From Opisthocomus hoazin (taxonomy: Eukaryota; Chordata; Aves; Opisthocomiformes; Opisthocomidae), in NCBI RefSeq assembly GCF_030867145.1, contig NC_134417.1, forward strand, positions 8,843,577-8,907,576: a DNA stretch of 64,000 nt. Direction: 5' to 3'. Shown here piece after piece: positions 23,612-36,519 of the stretch. Position 1 is the first letter of the stretch, and each line of letters begins with the position of its first letter. The notes under the pieces are model-generated. The model was given only the letters and a program-made list of their open reading frames with translations, was not told the DNA's origin and did no database searches. The translations under genes were made by a program, and so were the position numbers.

Positions 23612-26600
23612 AGGAGTTGTTCTCTCCCATACAAAGCACACTGAAAGCCATTCTATTGAAGTTTCACAATTTCATTGAAGCATTGTGGTACTGCACTACA
23701 AAGGAAATCCAAGTCTGTTCAATGAACTTAAGTTTTGCAGACTAAATTTCACGGGTATTAAAGTGATTGATTTGTTATGCCAAAATGAAATCAGATGCAG
23801 GTGTTAGGATTCAAACAACCCCAGATTCAAAATAAATTTCATGTATGAATGCATAATGCAGTTTGAATAATTGGACTCTGCTTGTCTTGATCAACAGCAC
23901 CTTAGTGTCTGTGAGTCACAAAACACTTGATTTTTACGCACCAGACCAGGGACTTACCGCAATAGCTTTCTTTTTCAAAACGGGTACTATCATTTTGGCT
24001 CTCACACATCAGAACTGCCTGTTTGTATACAGAATTCACCTTTGTTTTTCTAGGAATAAGTCATCTTCTGATGAACCTGCAGTGCATGCATCCATTACTT
24101 GAACGATTTCACAGCTTTCGTCATAGTTTAGGCAGGCGTCTAAATTCTTTCACTCCTACCTTGATAATACTGTATTAATTTTCAATATAACCAAGTTCAG
24201 TACAAATTAATTCAGTAGTTACTCTTGGTCACAACTTTGTGTCTGAAATTTGGTTTGCTCTGAAGCATCTTCATTATTTATCTCCATTAAATATCCCAGA
24301 GAAGGAAAATGCATTCATTCACCCTCTTTCTGCTTCTCAGCTTGGAACTTTTCCTGTTGGTTAGGATTTAAATGTAAATCAGATTTAAGTGTTGGAACTA
24401 ATGGCATAAAAATATGATGGGGTAGTTAGTGACTTCTTTCATGAAATTGTTAAACAGCCTTAGACCTTCTCAAGACAAAAAAGAGCATTGCAAATGTGAG
24501 GGAGAAGTTCCACCATGAATATGGTTTGTACGTAGGCAGGCAGGTAAATGGGGGACCTTTTCCAGAGCACATGTCAGGTACATTTGGGCACCTAGTTAAA
24601 TCATGGTGTTTCCCAATCTGCCAAATACGCGGTAGTTTACCTCAATTTTATCAAATAACCCCAAATACCTGACTTGCACAAAAGCCCCAATTTAAGCTTC
24701 TGTTTTGGAAACCCTTGGCCACACTTGTTTCCTGCTTGAAGTCTTAGACTGTAAAATAGTTTTAAGAAAACATTGCACAGTAGTTGACTAAACAAAGCCC
24801 ATTAAATAAAAGCGAACTATCAGAAGCCTTTGCAGCCTTCACCTGCTACAGCAGGAAAGCACTCTTGGATTGTTTTAGCCACTCACTGTCGCATTACAGG
24901 GTTGATAACTACTGGCTCTATCCATAACACTACTTCTTTACCACATTTGTTTATTCAGAATTGCAGAAGAAAGCAAGCGTGTTCTGGGAAGTGGCTTTTT
25001 TCCTTCTTCCTCCTGAAATATCAGGTGGACACAGGGTAATCCAGACAAACCTGGTGAGTCTTATTATGATGGTCTGAAAAGCAAAAGGGCTCTGTGGCCG
25101 TTGCTGCTTCAACGAAGAAGCAATCTTAACTCTGTGCTTTGCCCAGGAGAGCCAAGGCTGGAAGGGGTGTGGGTGCCCTGGGCTGCAGCCTGCCCGAGAC
25201 ATCCGTGCCTGTGGAGCAACGCCTGGGCACACAGCGAGGTGCCAGGGAGCCGGTCCAGGTGGCCGCTGGGGTACCAGCAGTGTGGAGGGCTCAGACAGAG
25301 AGTCGGACCTGGGCTTGGATGTTTTCATGGTCTACTTCATGATTAAATTGTACTGTAAGACACTGGTTGCTCAGGACATCACTGGCTTTGGAGCCCACAG
25401 GGATCGCCATTTTTCTGCAGGCACAAGTCACTGTTCATTGTTTGACGCTTTTGATCGCTCTTGGCTCTCTCCAATGCTGTCAGCTCCGCTGTAACATTTC
25501 GTTGGCCTAGAAAATGACAGGCGGCTTTAGAGCAAGAAAGTTCAAGAGCAGAAATGCATTCTATTTTTAATCCTGCCTCTGATTTTCTGTGGGCAACACA
25601 ATTTCTCACAGCGTGGCGGTTCCAGGGCGCGGCAGTGTGGCAGAGCGTGCCTCGCAGCCTGTTTTGCAGACCCTAACCTGTTTACATGCTTTCCCCTGGT
25701 TGGACATTTCAGTTTTGGGGGGTTGTCATACTATTCATACCTGAACGGCACTCGGATTTATCCCGGTAGGTTGGCAATGTATCTGCGGTATGAGAAAATA
25801 CGAGCGAGGAGTTTAAGGAAGTACTGAAGCATTAACAAAGCTGAGCTGTGTCAAGTGGAGGTAAATTTTGCACTGCACCCTTGATCATCTTATTATTAAT
25901 GTCATCAATCTCTCTCTGTGCAAAGTGGCTCTGGGCATGCCCCTATTACCAAATGTTCTATTGAATAATTAATCATTTGGGGCATGCTGTTGGAGTTTGC
26001 TGCTTTCCAATGTAACCCTAGCAATTTACTCACTTGCTCCTTTATTTGGAAGCAAAGAGCTTCACGGATAAAAATGAGTCAAATGTACTGATCTGTATGT
26101 GGAGACTGTTTAGCATTGAAACCTCATGCTGCTTGCTCTAGAAATGTTTTTTCCATCTTTTAAAACAACACCCCAAAATGAACAGCTCTGGGAGTAATCG
26201 CTTTGGGAACCCAAGCCGTTTCTGCTGTCAGCAGCCGCGTCCCAGCTGGCTCTCCCTGCCCCTTTGGTAAGAGCTCAGCCCTCGCTACGTTTTAAGAGGG
26301 CATTCAGCATGCCACGCTGCCAGGGTATTTTCGAGCGAAATGCTGCAATGCCAGTTTGGTTGTTTAATTAAAATGTCCAGGGATATGAGTCCCTTTGTTG
26401 AACTGGTTATTGTTAGTAACTAAAGCAAAACAAGTTCTAAGCAAACCGTTTACAAATGTTATCTTCTTTTTATTTAAAATTAATTTAGTTTAGCGTAATA
26501 CTGCATTAATTTGTAGAGTTCAATTATTTAACGAGTCATGGAGAAGGCTTGCTAATTATAGTCCCTTATTTTTCGCAAGTTTGAAGGTGTACAGTGAAAT

Positions 26601-29400
26601 ATATTCTATCCAGATCACGAGCTTTGTCCTACCCAAGCCCTTCTTTAATTGTCTCTGTTATTTCACACAAGAAGTCAATTTGGTTTTAGTTTAACCATAT
26701 GTACCTTCGTGAAGTACTTAATTTTGTCTGTGTCCCTCCGGGGATTTTTAGCTAAAAGCTCTTGCATCTGTTGTATCTGCGACACTGTTGCATTTTTTCC
26801 CCCTCCAGCTTCTTCCCGAGTCTCAGGAGGCAGCAGCCTGCTCATCAAAGATTGATGCCAAGCTTCCACGCGTATTTACCCTTTCATAGGCACTCCTGTT
26901 TCTGCGTGGTTCCGGGTTTTGTTTGTATTAATTCCCCCCGGATATTAGTTAGAATTGGCCAAATACAACATCAGCTTTCTGTTCTCTTTCCTGATGAGTC
27001 AGTCAACTGTACTTCCAAATCAGTATTTTCATAAGATCACTTGCAGTCTTCCCTGCTATTTACTACTTGCTATTCATTCTCCATTGCTAATCAAAACATA
27101 TGGCAGTGTTTTTTTTCCCCTTGACTGGATGCCTGAAACTTTTTAAAAGGGAAAGTGAGAATAGTTAATGAGTTTTTCCTTCTGGAAATTAAAAAAAAAA
27201 ATAAAAAGCATTTATGAATACATGAATGTGCTTAGTAGGAGCCATGAATGTTTTCCCAGATACTCCTTCCCTGCCTGAATGCTTGAGGGTGATGCAACAA
27301 CTTCTTTCCTGCCCTTAATTGTGCTATTGTCCCTTTTTATTTAAAATATAAATCAGCTACTGTTTTAACTTGTCATTTCCTATCATTGTGAGTAGCTTAT
27401 ACAGGAAAGGTCACTGTCTCGCACAGTCACTAGTGCGTCTTGTTGAGTTTCAATTTCCAATTATAAACGTAGGTTATCAATCATTTTATCGGTGACTACT
27501 GTGTCTATTGTAAATCCCCAAATTCTTTGGTTTCCCTATGGGATACTCAGCATTGACTTTCACAAGAAAGGTGTTACAGTGTAACTAAGTGACACATTAC
27601 ACCAGTATCTTCCAAAGCCCTGCTCCATAAAACAACACACATTGAAGGAAAAAGGCATGGTAAAATCCCTGATACCATGAAAAGCTTTGCCTGTGCTATG
27701 GGTATACGTCAGGAATCTATATATAAAGAAGCTCAAGAAAATAGTGAATACATGTAGGAATCTGTTGAAATCAGTATGTTGTTGTTCGTGTACGTATGTG
27801 CGTATTTCTAAACCTTAGGTGTCTCTAAATTTGAAGTTGCTTAATGGGTGTGGACTGCAGATGATGTTTCACCTCTGATGCTGAGCTGAATTAGGAGCCA
27901 CAGGGCCTGCCAGGGACCGGGCAATCCAGCCTGGAGTACTGTCTCTGGCAGCCTCCAGCACCAAACGGTACAGGGGGAAGTTTAAGAAATGTCGCTGTAG
28001 GCTAATGGACTGGACACGGTTTAGTCTTCTTAAGCTTCATTCCTTAGAAATTGGTTTAAACACTAATGAATGAAAGCTTCAAAATCCGTGAGGATTTAGT
28101 AGTTAGTTCTAAGTATTTTTGTTGGTGTTTGAATGGCTTATCTAAATTATCGTCAGATATGGCATGCACTGGACAGCTCTTTGGGATGTAGCAAATGCTC
28201 TGTGATGGGTGTCTGACACACGCGGTCCCGCACACAGGGCTGGGACAGGCGGTATCTGCAGGGTAATGAAAAGCACTACAGCTGCTGCGGTGTCTGAGAG
28301 AAGCCTGCAAGTTCCTCAGCTACAGGCATGGACTACTAGCCTGGGTAACATAGCTGTTACCTCCAGCCAAAGCCGGACATCAGCACCAAAGGCCTTACAA
28401 TTTTTCAAAAACCACCTTGCTGGGGTGGTGTGTCATCATGAACTCCTCATTTACCCTGAAGACTGCTAGGGATACAGCCACCAGTGGTGTCTGTTTGGAA
28501 TAAATACAGCTGGTTACACAGCTGGATTTTTGATTTCAAGGAACTCAAAAGCTCAGGCCAACTTCAAACATGCACATTGATGCAGCCCGTAGTAAGGGCT
28601 GAGATACAAAGGTTACAACAAATCCCTATTTGGAGCGAAAAGTTTCTTTGGAATCTCCTGCTCGTAAAATTTGACAGTATTCAGATCTAGTAGTTCAATA
28701 AGGGTCACATTTAATTTCAAGTTGTGGATTCCACGCATTTCTCAAAGCGGGGCTTTTGCCAAGGTATCTGGCGGCTCGGTTGCTGGTGATTACCTGGGAG
28801 CAAACAACAACAGGGAGTTCAATGTTCGAGCTGAGGCCGAGCAGATGAGCTCCCCGCTGTCCAGTGCTTTGGCTCCCATCTTCCCTTACACAAAATCGCT
28901 TTTGGAGTTTTATCATGAACACTAGGACTCCTTTCCTTGTGCTAATATTCACATTGTATTTATGAAGTTTACACTGTGCTGATGTAAGTGAATCCTTTGG
29001 CAGAAAGCCAGCTGAATTCTCTTGTTGCAGAAATGTCCACATTTTCCACCTTTGAAAAAAGTTCCTTCTCCCTCCAAGTCTGCTTATCCTTCTTGACTTT
29101 TTCCAGTGAGTGTGAAACTGTGTTAAATACAACCTCTCCATACTCCTACCTGTATTTCAGTTAGTGTCACTCTTGCTCGCTCATGACCTTTATAGCTTAG
29201 ACAGCTCCTGTGGATGATGTCTTCCTGCTGTTCAGGACTGTCAGTGGCCATCTCTTCTGTTCCAGTTCTAAACACTTGGAAGTGTTTTTTCCAGTAACCG
29301 AGGTGACTGGCTTGGTCTTTGGATCAGAAGTATGTACTGTTAATTTGCTTTTAGTGAGAGTCAGTACACTCCCTACCACCCAAGGACTCTGCAGATGGCC
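23612..29400. other. Non-coding region upstream of the ACSL3 CpG island
   Basis: No recognisable coding exon, transposon or RNA gene is seen. AATAAA at 23831 could end the unrecognised gene. The AT-rich stretch 25.9-26.6 kb is dense in TAATTA-type words (for example aataattaatca and ttaattaaaat) and contains an interrupted inverted repeat, listed separately. It has the look of conserved regulatory DNA, but conservation cannot be tested here. A segment at 27900-27965 faintly resembles CR1 but is too short to call. Confidence 0.4.
25935..25987. repeat. Interrupted inverted repeat
   Basis: The right arm CATTTGGGGCATGC (25974-25987) is the reverse complement of a left arm made of GCATGCCCC (25935-25943) and CCAAATG (25949-25955), apart from a short insertion between them. 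The loop is 18 bp and AT-rich (ttctattgaataattaat) and carries a homeodomain-type ATTA core. The left arm overlaps a perfect 10-bp palindrome GGGCATGCCC (25933-25942), which matches a p53-type half-site RRRCWWGYYY. Confidence 0.7.
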
Positions 29401-29439
29401 ACAGACACAACCCTCGTCATCTGTGGGGGAGCGGAGGCC

Positions 29440-30930
29440 GGACTGCTCGTGGAGACTCGCCACGTGGGGTGGCCGGCGGCGTGGTTCATCAGCGGTGCCA
29501 AGCAGCTCGCTGCCCGGTGGTCTGCGGGCCAGGCTGCGGCCCCTCGCATCCCAGTCCCACGCTGCCCTTCCCTGCGCCGTGCGGCTCGGGTCGCTGGGCC
29601 GAGGGGAGCGTGTGCGGAGGGCGACAGATGGTGGCTGCCGCCGCTGCGGGGACGGCCACACAGCCCGCCATAATGAAACCTTTCTGCTGGGCTTGGAAAC
29701 CTTCTTCCCATTTGCGGTTTTTATCTGGCTGGCCGCGGGCAGGGGCCCGTTTGTTCTGCCGCCGTTCGGCTCTGCCGGCGCGGACCTGCAGCGCTGCCGG
29801 TATCGACACCGCCGCTTCGAACCCCCGCCTCGGCCCGGCGGCAGCCGCGGGACTCCGGGGGCGGCCCGAAGCGCCGCCGGCCTGCGGGCGGCCCCTGCGG
29901 CGCTGCCCAGGCCCCGAGCGGGACCTCCCGCGCGCCGCCGCGCCTCAGCCGCCTCGCGCCCCAGCAGAACGGGCCGGCATCCGCGCAAGCGCAGCGAGGC
30001 GGACCCGCGGCGGGGAGCCGCGGCGCGGTGCCGCGGGTGACGTGGGGGCGGCCCGACCCCGCCCTCACGGTCGTCCCCGCCCACCGCCGCGGGTGACCTG
30101 TAGTAACCCCGGTCCGGCTCGGCCCCTCCCCCTCGAGAGCCCGGCCCCGCGCGCCACCCGGCTCCGGCCAACCAGGCGGCGCCGTGCCGCATACGTAATG
30201 AGCGCGCCCGGCGGCGCGAGCCGCCGCTGAGCACAGCCACTCGCGCGGCGCGGCCGAGGGCGCGCACCGGGGCCGCGGCGGCAGGAGCGGCCGCGCCGGG
30301 GCGGGCGGAGGCGGCCCGTCAGCGTGCGGCGCCGGCCGCGGGCGTCCTCTGGGCCGGGGCCCGGTGAGTGCGGGGCTGCGGGGCGCGGCTGCGGGGCCCT
30401 GCGCCGCCGGGAGCGCGCCGGGCCCCCGCCGCGGTGCGGGGCCTCCCGGGGCGGGGCGGCCATCCGGGCCGCGGTGGTGCTGAAGCGGCCGAGCCCGGCG
30501 GCGTGGGGACGGGGCGGGGGGGCAGCGAGCGGCGCTGGGCCCTCGCGGGGCGCCGGGGCTGGTGAGCGAGACAGCGGGCGGGTTTTCCTTCTGCTTTTCT
30601 TTGTGCTCACGGGCCGGCCGCGGCCGGGGGGAGAGGGCGGGAGGGGCCGCGGGTCGGGCCGGCTGGCCGCGCTCCGCCCGTTTCCTTTGGTGCCCGGCGG
30701 GCTGGGCTGGCCTCGGCGCAGCGGGGCTCGCCGCTGCGTGCGCTGGCCCGGGCAGGGCCTTCGCGGGGCGCAGGGAGGGGAGGCGGCGGCGGGAGCCGGT
30801 CCCCGGGCGGGCAGCGCGCAGCCTCTGTGGGGCGGCCGGGCGGGAGCCGTCGGGGAAAGGAAAACCGCGGCTGCAGGGAAGGCAGCGGGGAGGTGGCTTA
30901 TGGGCGCTGCCCGTTCGCGGGGGTCTGACA
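29440..30930 (+). promoter_or_regulatory. ACSL3: CpG island, probable ACSL3 promoter
   Basis: About 1.5 kb of very GC- and CpG-rich DNA stands sharply against AT-rich flanks. It contains GC boxes (ccccgccc at about 30056 and 30075), a CRE-like GTGACGTG near 30037, and an NRF1-like cgcgcaagcgca at about 29982 with one mismatch. A TACGTA word lies at 30192. A strong donor (CCCG|GTGAGT) follows at 30363/30364. It is the only strong CpG island upstream of the ACSL3 coding exons, and ACSL3 is broadly expressed, so a CpG-island promoter fits. Long open frames on both strands here are a side effect of few TAA/TAG words. Divergent transcription to the left is possible but not shown. Confidence 0.7.
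30230..30363 (+). other. ACSL3: Probable non-coding first exon of ACSL3 (5' UTR)
   Basis: A CpG-dense segment ends in the strong donor CCCG|GTGAGT at 30363/30364, inside the only strong island upstream of ACSL3. The coding exon at 52401 begins with an acceptor 29 bp before its ATG, so a spliced upstream leader is required. The left boundary (transcription start) is a guess; no TATA box is visible. Confidence 0.4.
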
Positions 30931-33544
30931 GCTTGAAGAAATCGCTCCCCCAAGGAACACATAATTTTAGTATCACTACATGTATGTGTAACAAGGGGCA
31001 TGTCATCTGTTAAGTGAGAAGTGCAGCGTTTTGGTTAAAAGTACCAGATTCTAAAAAATGGTTTTTGGCCTATGAAATTTGCGGACACCAAACGTGAAAT
31101 TCTTGTGTTTAAATAGCCTCACTCTCTGACTTTAAAAGTGCTGTTGTCAGTAGAGACTTTGTGAAAAAGGGCAAAAAATGTTTCTGAGTCCTTTAAAAAG
31201 TTTGGGTTTTTTTGAGTGCTTTTAAAAGTCTGTTAACGGTAAGGGCACTCATTTTTACTCAGAATATCTTAGAGTATTATAGAAGTCTTAAGGAATATTT
31301 GAGCTGACATCAAGCTTTTTTATTATATTCTAAGCATTGTGTAAAGAAAAAGTACAAAATGAACCAAAAAGTTTTATTGGGTGGAATGGGTTTTTTTTCT
31401 GGTCACCTTCTGCTGTAGAAATACTCTTTCCCCAGAGTGGCCGTAGCATCTCCGTGTGCATAAATTCACTGTGGCGTGTGACTTTCTTTTTTTTTTCTCT
31501 TTTGCTGGGGGTAAAAAGTAAAAGTCAGAAGTGGTAGACATGTTATCAGGTCTTGATTATGTCTTAAGCGGGAGATAATCATCTGGATGCCCTCATAAAA
31601 CTTAGTGCTTATAACCATCTGCACCGCTGAGAAAGCAAGCACATTATTTTATTTGCCTGTCCTATTCTGCTTTGAAAAATGAAGGAAAGGACGTTGTTAA
31701 GCCTGATAATTCTTCCTTGTCCTGTAGATCAGTGCTTCAGGAATGGCTGAAGCTAAACATTGTGACTGAAAGACTTAACTTTCTTTGCTGTTGTTCAGTG
31801 TGTTTGTTACTGTTAGTCCCTAGAAAGAGGAGTTAGGTCCAAACTTCATGCTTTGTGTGGCGGTCTGACAAACTGGAGTGAATCTGGTGGATCTGCTGAT
31901 ACCTGTGGTCAAGATTCAAGATTTCTGGAACGTATAGGATGCTCGGCCTGTGGCATGGATGCAGTCGCTGTTGACTGGTCAGGAAAGCAAGCTTCTTCCT
32001 AATGGGAACAGCATCCCTTGTAGAGAAGCAAACCTACCGAGTTTATTCTAAAATGGCCTGTTTGATCCTCAGTAGGCTGTCACTTGGTTCTGAAAGTTGT
32101 CCTATCTCCAGGTGTCCCATTCTGCCCAAAGTAGTTGTGAAAATAATGAACCTCGGCCTCGACAGTTTTCTGGGTGTTTCAGGGTCGTGTGTCTGTTGGT
32201 GTCCTTTTGCGAGAACCAGCTGGCGGCTGTGGACGCGGGTGGGCTCTCCATACCTGTGCATCCGGAGCCTGCTGGGCTTTGGCCACAGCGCTGGTAGTGG
32301 GCTGAAGCGAGGTGTCAGGGCTGTGGTGTGCTGGGTCTGATTCCTCTTTTTGGAAATGTGGATGGGTAGTTCCTGGCTTCCCGGCGCCATCACTCTTGCT
32401 TGGAGGGTCCTGATTGTGTAAGACCACTGAGCACAGCGTGTTGGGCCGAGTATGCCGGTAGGCGTAACTTTTCAATTTATGACCCTGTTATAAAACCATA
32501 ATGCCTGTGAGAAATAACTTCTCAAATCAAGAGATCTGGTTCGGCCTGAAGCCTAAAAAAATCAGCATGGTACGTGTTGGAAAAGTGATAGTCTTTGAAG
32601 AGCTAGAGGAAATGTCTTCATCCTTGGCTGAATGCACAGTGTGCACTTGCTAAACTGGTGAGCATTTATGCCATTGATCCCTAAGCCCGTATTTGGTGTC
32701 GGTGTGGGGCTTTTATTCCTCCTTTCTGTAGACCAGTGAATGGTTTGAGCTGCAGTCGTACTAAAGACCAAATTTTTGTCAGTGAATCATCAAGATATCT
32801 GGAACAAAGCACCACACATGGCTCAGGACAGAATGCAGGAGAACTGTAGATAAAGCATCCTTGTTCAAGGAGATCCAGCTATGGAGTAAATGTCCAGAAG
32901 GCAGCAGGAGGAGCTGAATCCTGGGTTGTTTAGAAATCTACATTTTCTTTAGAAATGTATTTTCCAGTGGAAGAGTAACTAAACTAAGACCTGTCCTGAC
33001 AAACAGGCTGCTACTTACTGCCGCGGTGACAAAACCGAAAGAATAATGCAGTCTGATGCTGCAGCGCTACCAGACCTCAAAGACCAAGTTCGGGTGGCCT
33101 GAATTCCACCCAAGCCCCTTTTCTGAGTCAGTGGAGAAATCTAGGTGGTTTTGGAGAGAACTCAGAGAATTTACATAAGATGCTGAATGGGGAGCTGTCT
33201 GAAAGCCAGCTAATAAGAAATGGGAGGCAGAAGGATTTATGTGGAATTTAGGGCATCTGAATATGGCCCTAAGATGCGACTTAGTACTACTAAGTAAGGT
33301 GTATTAACACTAAGAAGACTTGGCTTCAATTTCCATCCATTTCATCTGCTGCTGATTACTAAGCAAATTTATAAACAGCTATTCAAGGGTGAGGGCTTCC
33401 TGGCTTTGTCCGCGGACAGGAGGAGCCCCTTGCAGCAGGCCGGCCTGGGTGGGGAGCAGCTCTGCTGGGAGGGCCGAGGGGGTGGGGGTCAGCAAGCCAT
33501 GTGCCCCGTGTCAGCCGGAGCACAGCTGGCAGGTCGAGTGAAGC

Positions 33545-34078
33545 GATTATCCCCTTCCACTCGGCACTCGTTAGACCACATCCACAGTACGGCATCAAGT
33601 CGTGCTGCCCCCAGGACAAGGGAATTGTTGATAAAATGGAATGAGTGCAGTGGAGAGCTGCCAAGATTGTCTCGAGGTGTGAGCTTCTGCCTTGTGAGGA
33701 GGGGCAGAGGAACTGTGCCTGTTGTTGAGCCTGGAGAAGAGAAGGTCTGGGGGGCCCTTCCAGCACCTATGGGGAGATTTTCAGGAGAGCAAAGCCAGGT
33801 TCTTCACAGTGCTGCGTGATGGGAGGGCAAGAGAGACCAGGCATGACTTGATGTCAGAGAGGTCTGTGTCTGTAAGGCGTTTTTCACCGTGAGATCAGTC
33901 AAGCAGTGAGACTTGCTGCCTGGAGAGGTTGTGCAGTCTCCTTCCATGGAGATTTTCAAAATCCGGCTGGATAAAGCCCTGAGAAAGCAGGTGTGATCTC
34001 ATGGGTGAGTCTGCTTAGAGCTGGAGGTTGAACCTGAAGCCCCCTGAGATCCTTTCCCACCTGAATTATCCCGTGGCT
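33545..34078 (+). mobile_element. CR1 LINE, old 3' fragment
   Basis: This is a decayed CR1 3' part in + orientation. Recognisable landmarks in order are the region encoding VRPH-QYG (gttagaccacatccacagta), the ERVQ-like stretch (agtggagagctgccaag), [12 protein letters not shown] words around 33727, and the block around 33905-33990 (ctggagaggttgtgcagtct, then ccatggagattttcaaaatc). The 3' end is near 34060-34078. Many frameshifts and substitutions mark it as much older than the 19.8- and 43.6-kb copies. Its boundaries are approximate. Confidence 0.75.
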
Positions 34079-36487
34079 CTATTTAGTTTCTGTCCATGGA
34101 GCAGTCACAGTGGAAGTTTCTGAGCCAGCTCATTTAGGACTGCATGCATGTTTACTCATCATACTTGGAGGAACAGAGCAAGCACTCAAGCCAACCTTAA
34201 GCAGCTCTCAAATGGCAGGGCTTTATTTGTTCAATTATGCCGTTAGAGTTGGAAGAACTGCTCTTCATCCTGAGCTCCTGATCTGCATCAGGGTTTGCTG
34301 TGTAGTAAGACCTGAAGGGCTCTTAAAGGTTTCAGTACTCTTCTTTGAGATACAGTTTGGGATCTAATGATTTTGAGGATGTTGAAGGAAATCACTTGGA
34401 CAAGGCCATATCTTAGTCACACCTCTTTAGTAGCTATTGCTAAATCCAGGACTAGAGGGTGAGAAAAGCGCAGCTTTCTGAAGGAAGCTTAAATCTTATT
34501 CCGTATTAGCTTCTAAATCAATTAGAGAAAAGTTGTTAAAAATTCAAAATGGTTTTAAAATCATCTCGTTTCAAACCTTGCAGCAGTCTTTACTGATCCT
34601 TGGGAAGGAATTACTCACACACGTGTCCTCTCGTTCCGTAAGTGAGCCCGCAGCTCGTGGGAAGTCAAGGTGCTGACTTGGTGTCTGCGATCCCAGAGGA
34701 GGAGGAGGTGGCTGTTTGTCAGCACGTGTGCATTTATGCACATCGGGAATTCCTGTGTCCCTCAGTGTTCTGGAGTCTGGTTAATTACGAAGATGTGCTA
34801 GTTAATTACAGTATCTGAAATGGGACAAGCTGGGTTCTCAGTTTTATGAGTTTCCTGAAAAGCGAGGAAGGAGGGGTTATTGAAAGTTCTTGATGTACGG
34901 ATTTTCACTGTTGATAGTGGAAAACAGCAATAACAAACTGCAAGCCTTTTCCCATGTCACTTAAAAATGGAAAACCTAGTGCTTGATTTTTTTAGGTACT
35001 GTGTAAATATCATCCTTATCCTGAATGCTTATATCTACCAGATGAAACCAGTATGAGACCTGGAAGGGGAGAATAGATAATAAAGATTAGAAGTGACTTG
35101 CTGAAGATTAAGCAGCAGAACAGCAGTGGTACTGCACTGCCAGGTCCAGTTCCCCATCTATTTGCTGTGTTACGGTACTGTCTGTGTAGAGCATTCTCTC
35201 CTCCTGCGATAAACTTGTAAGGATACTGTGAACTGAAAACTATATAAAAATGGTTTTTCTGCATCTTTAGAGGAAAGACTTCTCTGCCTTTCCCTTGCCG
35301 CTGTCCAGAACAGGGTATGGAACGTGCCTTGCTTTGTTCAGGTTGGCTGGTGAGACGTGAGAAACCTTGACCAGCTGCAGGAAGGCTTTGCATGGGTTCT
35401 TTGCTTCTTGGCCAGAAGACTTCAGAGCAAGTAGTGCAGTGTTGTGCATCAGTGCGCGTGATGACATAAGGTTTGTCAGATCGGACATGTGGTATGATTC
35501 TACCAATCAAAGTTTTAAGACAGTATGAGAACATAGTCTGTGAAACAGCGGAGCATGGTTTGTGGTTGTTTCTCCAAACCATTATTAAAATCAAAGTTTG
35601 TGGGCTCATTCTGTGAGAGCCTATGAAAAATGTGGAAAGTGGAGCATCTGTGGCTAGTTTTTAAAAGTTAGATGTGTGTGTAATTTGTGCTGGGTAGAGA
35701 GGATGTCTGTAGTCTGTGTTTTAAGTATGTGGGTACGGAGAAAGGTAGAGGGAACAGGAGAAGCAGGAGGAGATGGATTTGCAGGAGGATTTAAGTGGTT
35801 ATGTAGAGAAGCATCTGTTTTTTTCTGTCTGCGGATTTTGTAAGGATGCAAATGTTTGGTGAGTGTTGAAGTGGAGACAGGTAAGGCAAGAGGCACGGGA
35901 GGCAGACGGTGGTCCGAGTGCTGTTCGGGCAGGGAGCTTGGCTGGCTACGTGGTTCAGTCTGTTCCGCAGCAGCAAGTCCACAAACCACTTGGAAAGAAA
36001 GTTCTGTTGCCAGGGCTTGTCAGTCCTTTATAGCTGCAGCTTAATTGTTCTGATGAAGTATCACTGCACTGTACTGTTCTAGGGAAGCTGTGAAGAGAGA
36101 AATGATTTTCCTAATGGACAGCTTTAGGATGCCTAGAAAATATTTTCCAGGTCTGCATCGCTGACAACTGTGTAGATTATTTTCCCCACTCCCTTCCCCC
36201 TCCTTGGTGGGGAAGATGCGTAAGGAGATTTTTGTATAGTTCTCTTACAATCTGCACAACTAGCTTTACCTGTTAACACCCACTACTTTCAACAATAAGG
36301 CACAAACCCACTTCCCAATGAAGTAAAGCAGGGCTGTGAGCTAGTGCAGGTGTGCTAGCCCCAAAGCCAAGGCTGTTAGCGGGTGCAGGAAGGTGGTGTG
36401 AGGGGGCTTGGGCAGGAGCGCTAACTGAAACAGGCATTCCTAAAGAAACTTGGGACAACTTCTGTTTTCAAAAATCTGTTATTTACC

Positions 36488-36519
36488 AATAAAATAAGTT
36501 TTATTAAAAAAAAAAAAAA
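36488..36519 (+). other. AATAAA hairpin followed by A14
   Basis: AATAAA at 36488 begins a 7-bp perfect hairpin (AATAAAA, loop TAAG, TTTTATT, ending 36505) that runs directly into 14 A residues. The block may be the 3' end of an old retrocopy or an intronic polyadenylation site. The upstream 250 bp contain no open frame I recognise. Confidence 0.35.

Noticed and set aside
27900..27965. Short sequence resembling CR1 (ctggagtactgtctctggc)
   Set aside because: The similarity covers only about 30 bp, with no following CR1 landmarks and no 3' end.
29197..31001. Long open frames (up to 426 codons) on the minus and plus strands over the CpG island
   Set aside because: The frames overlap in several phases, are Arg/Pro/Ala/Gly-rich, show no domain and follow from the scarcity of stop words in GC-rich DNA. 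A divergent non-coding transcript is possible, but not a supported protein.
35016..35609. 197-codon minus-strand frame in ACSL3 intron
   Set aside because: No recognised motif, no splice context or promoter; the length is attainable by chance over 64 kb.
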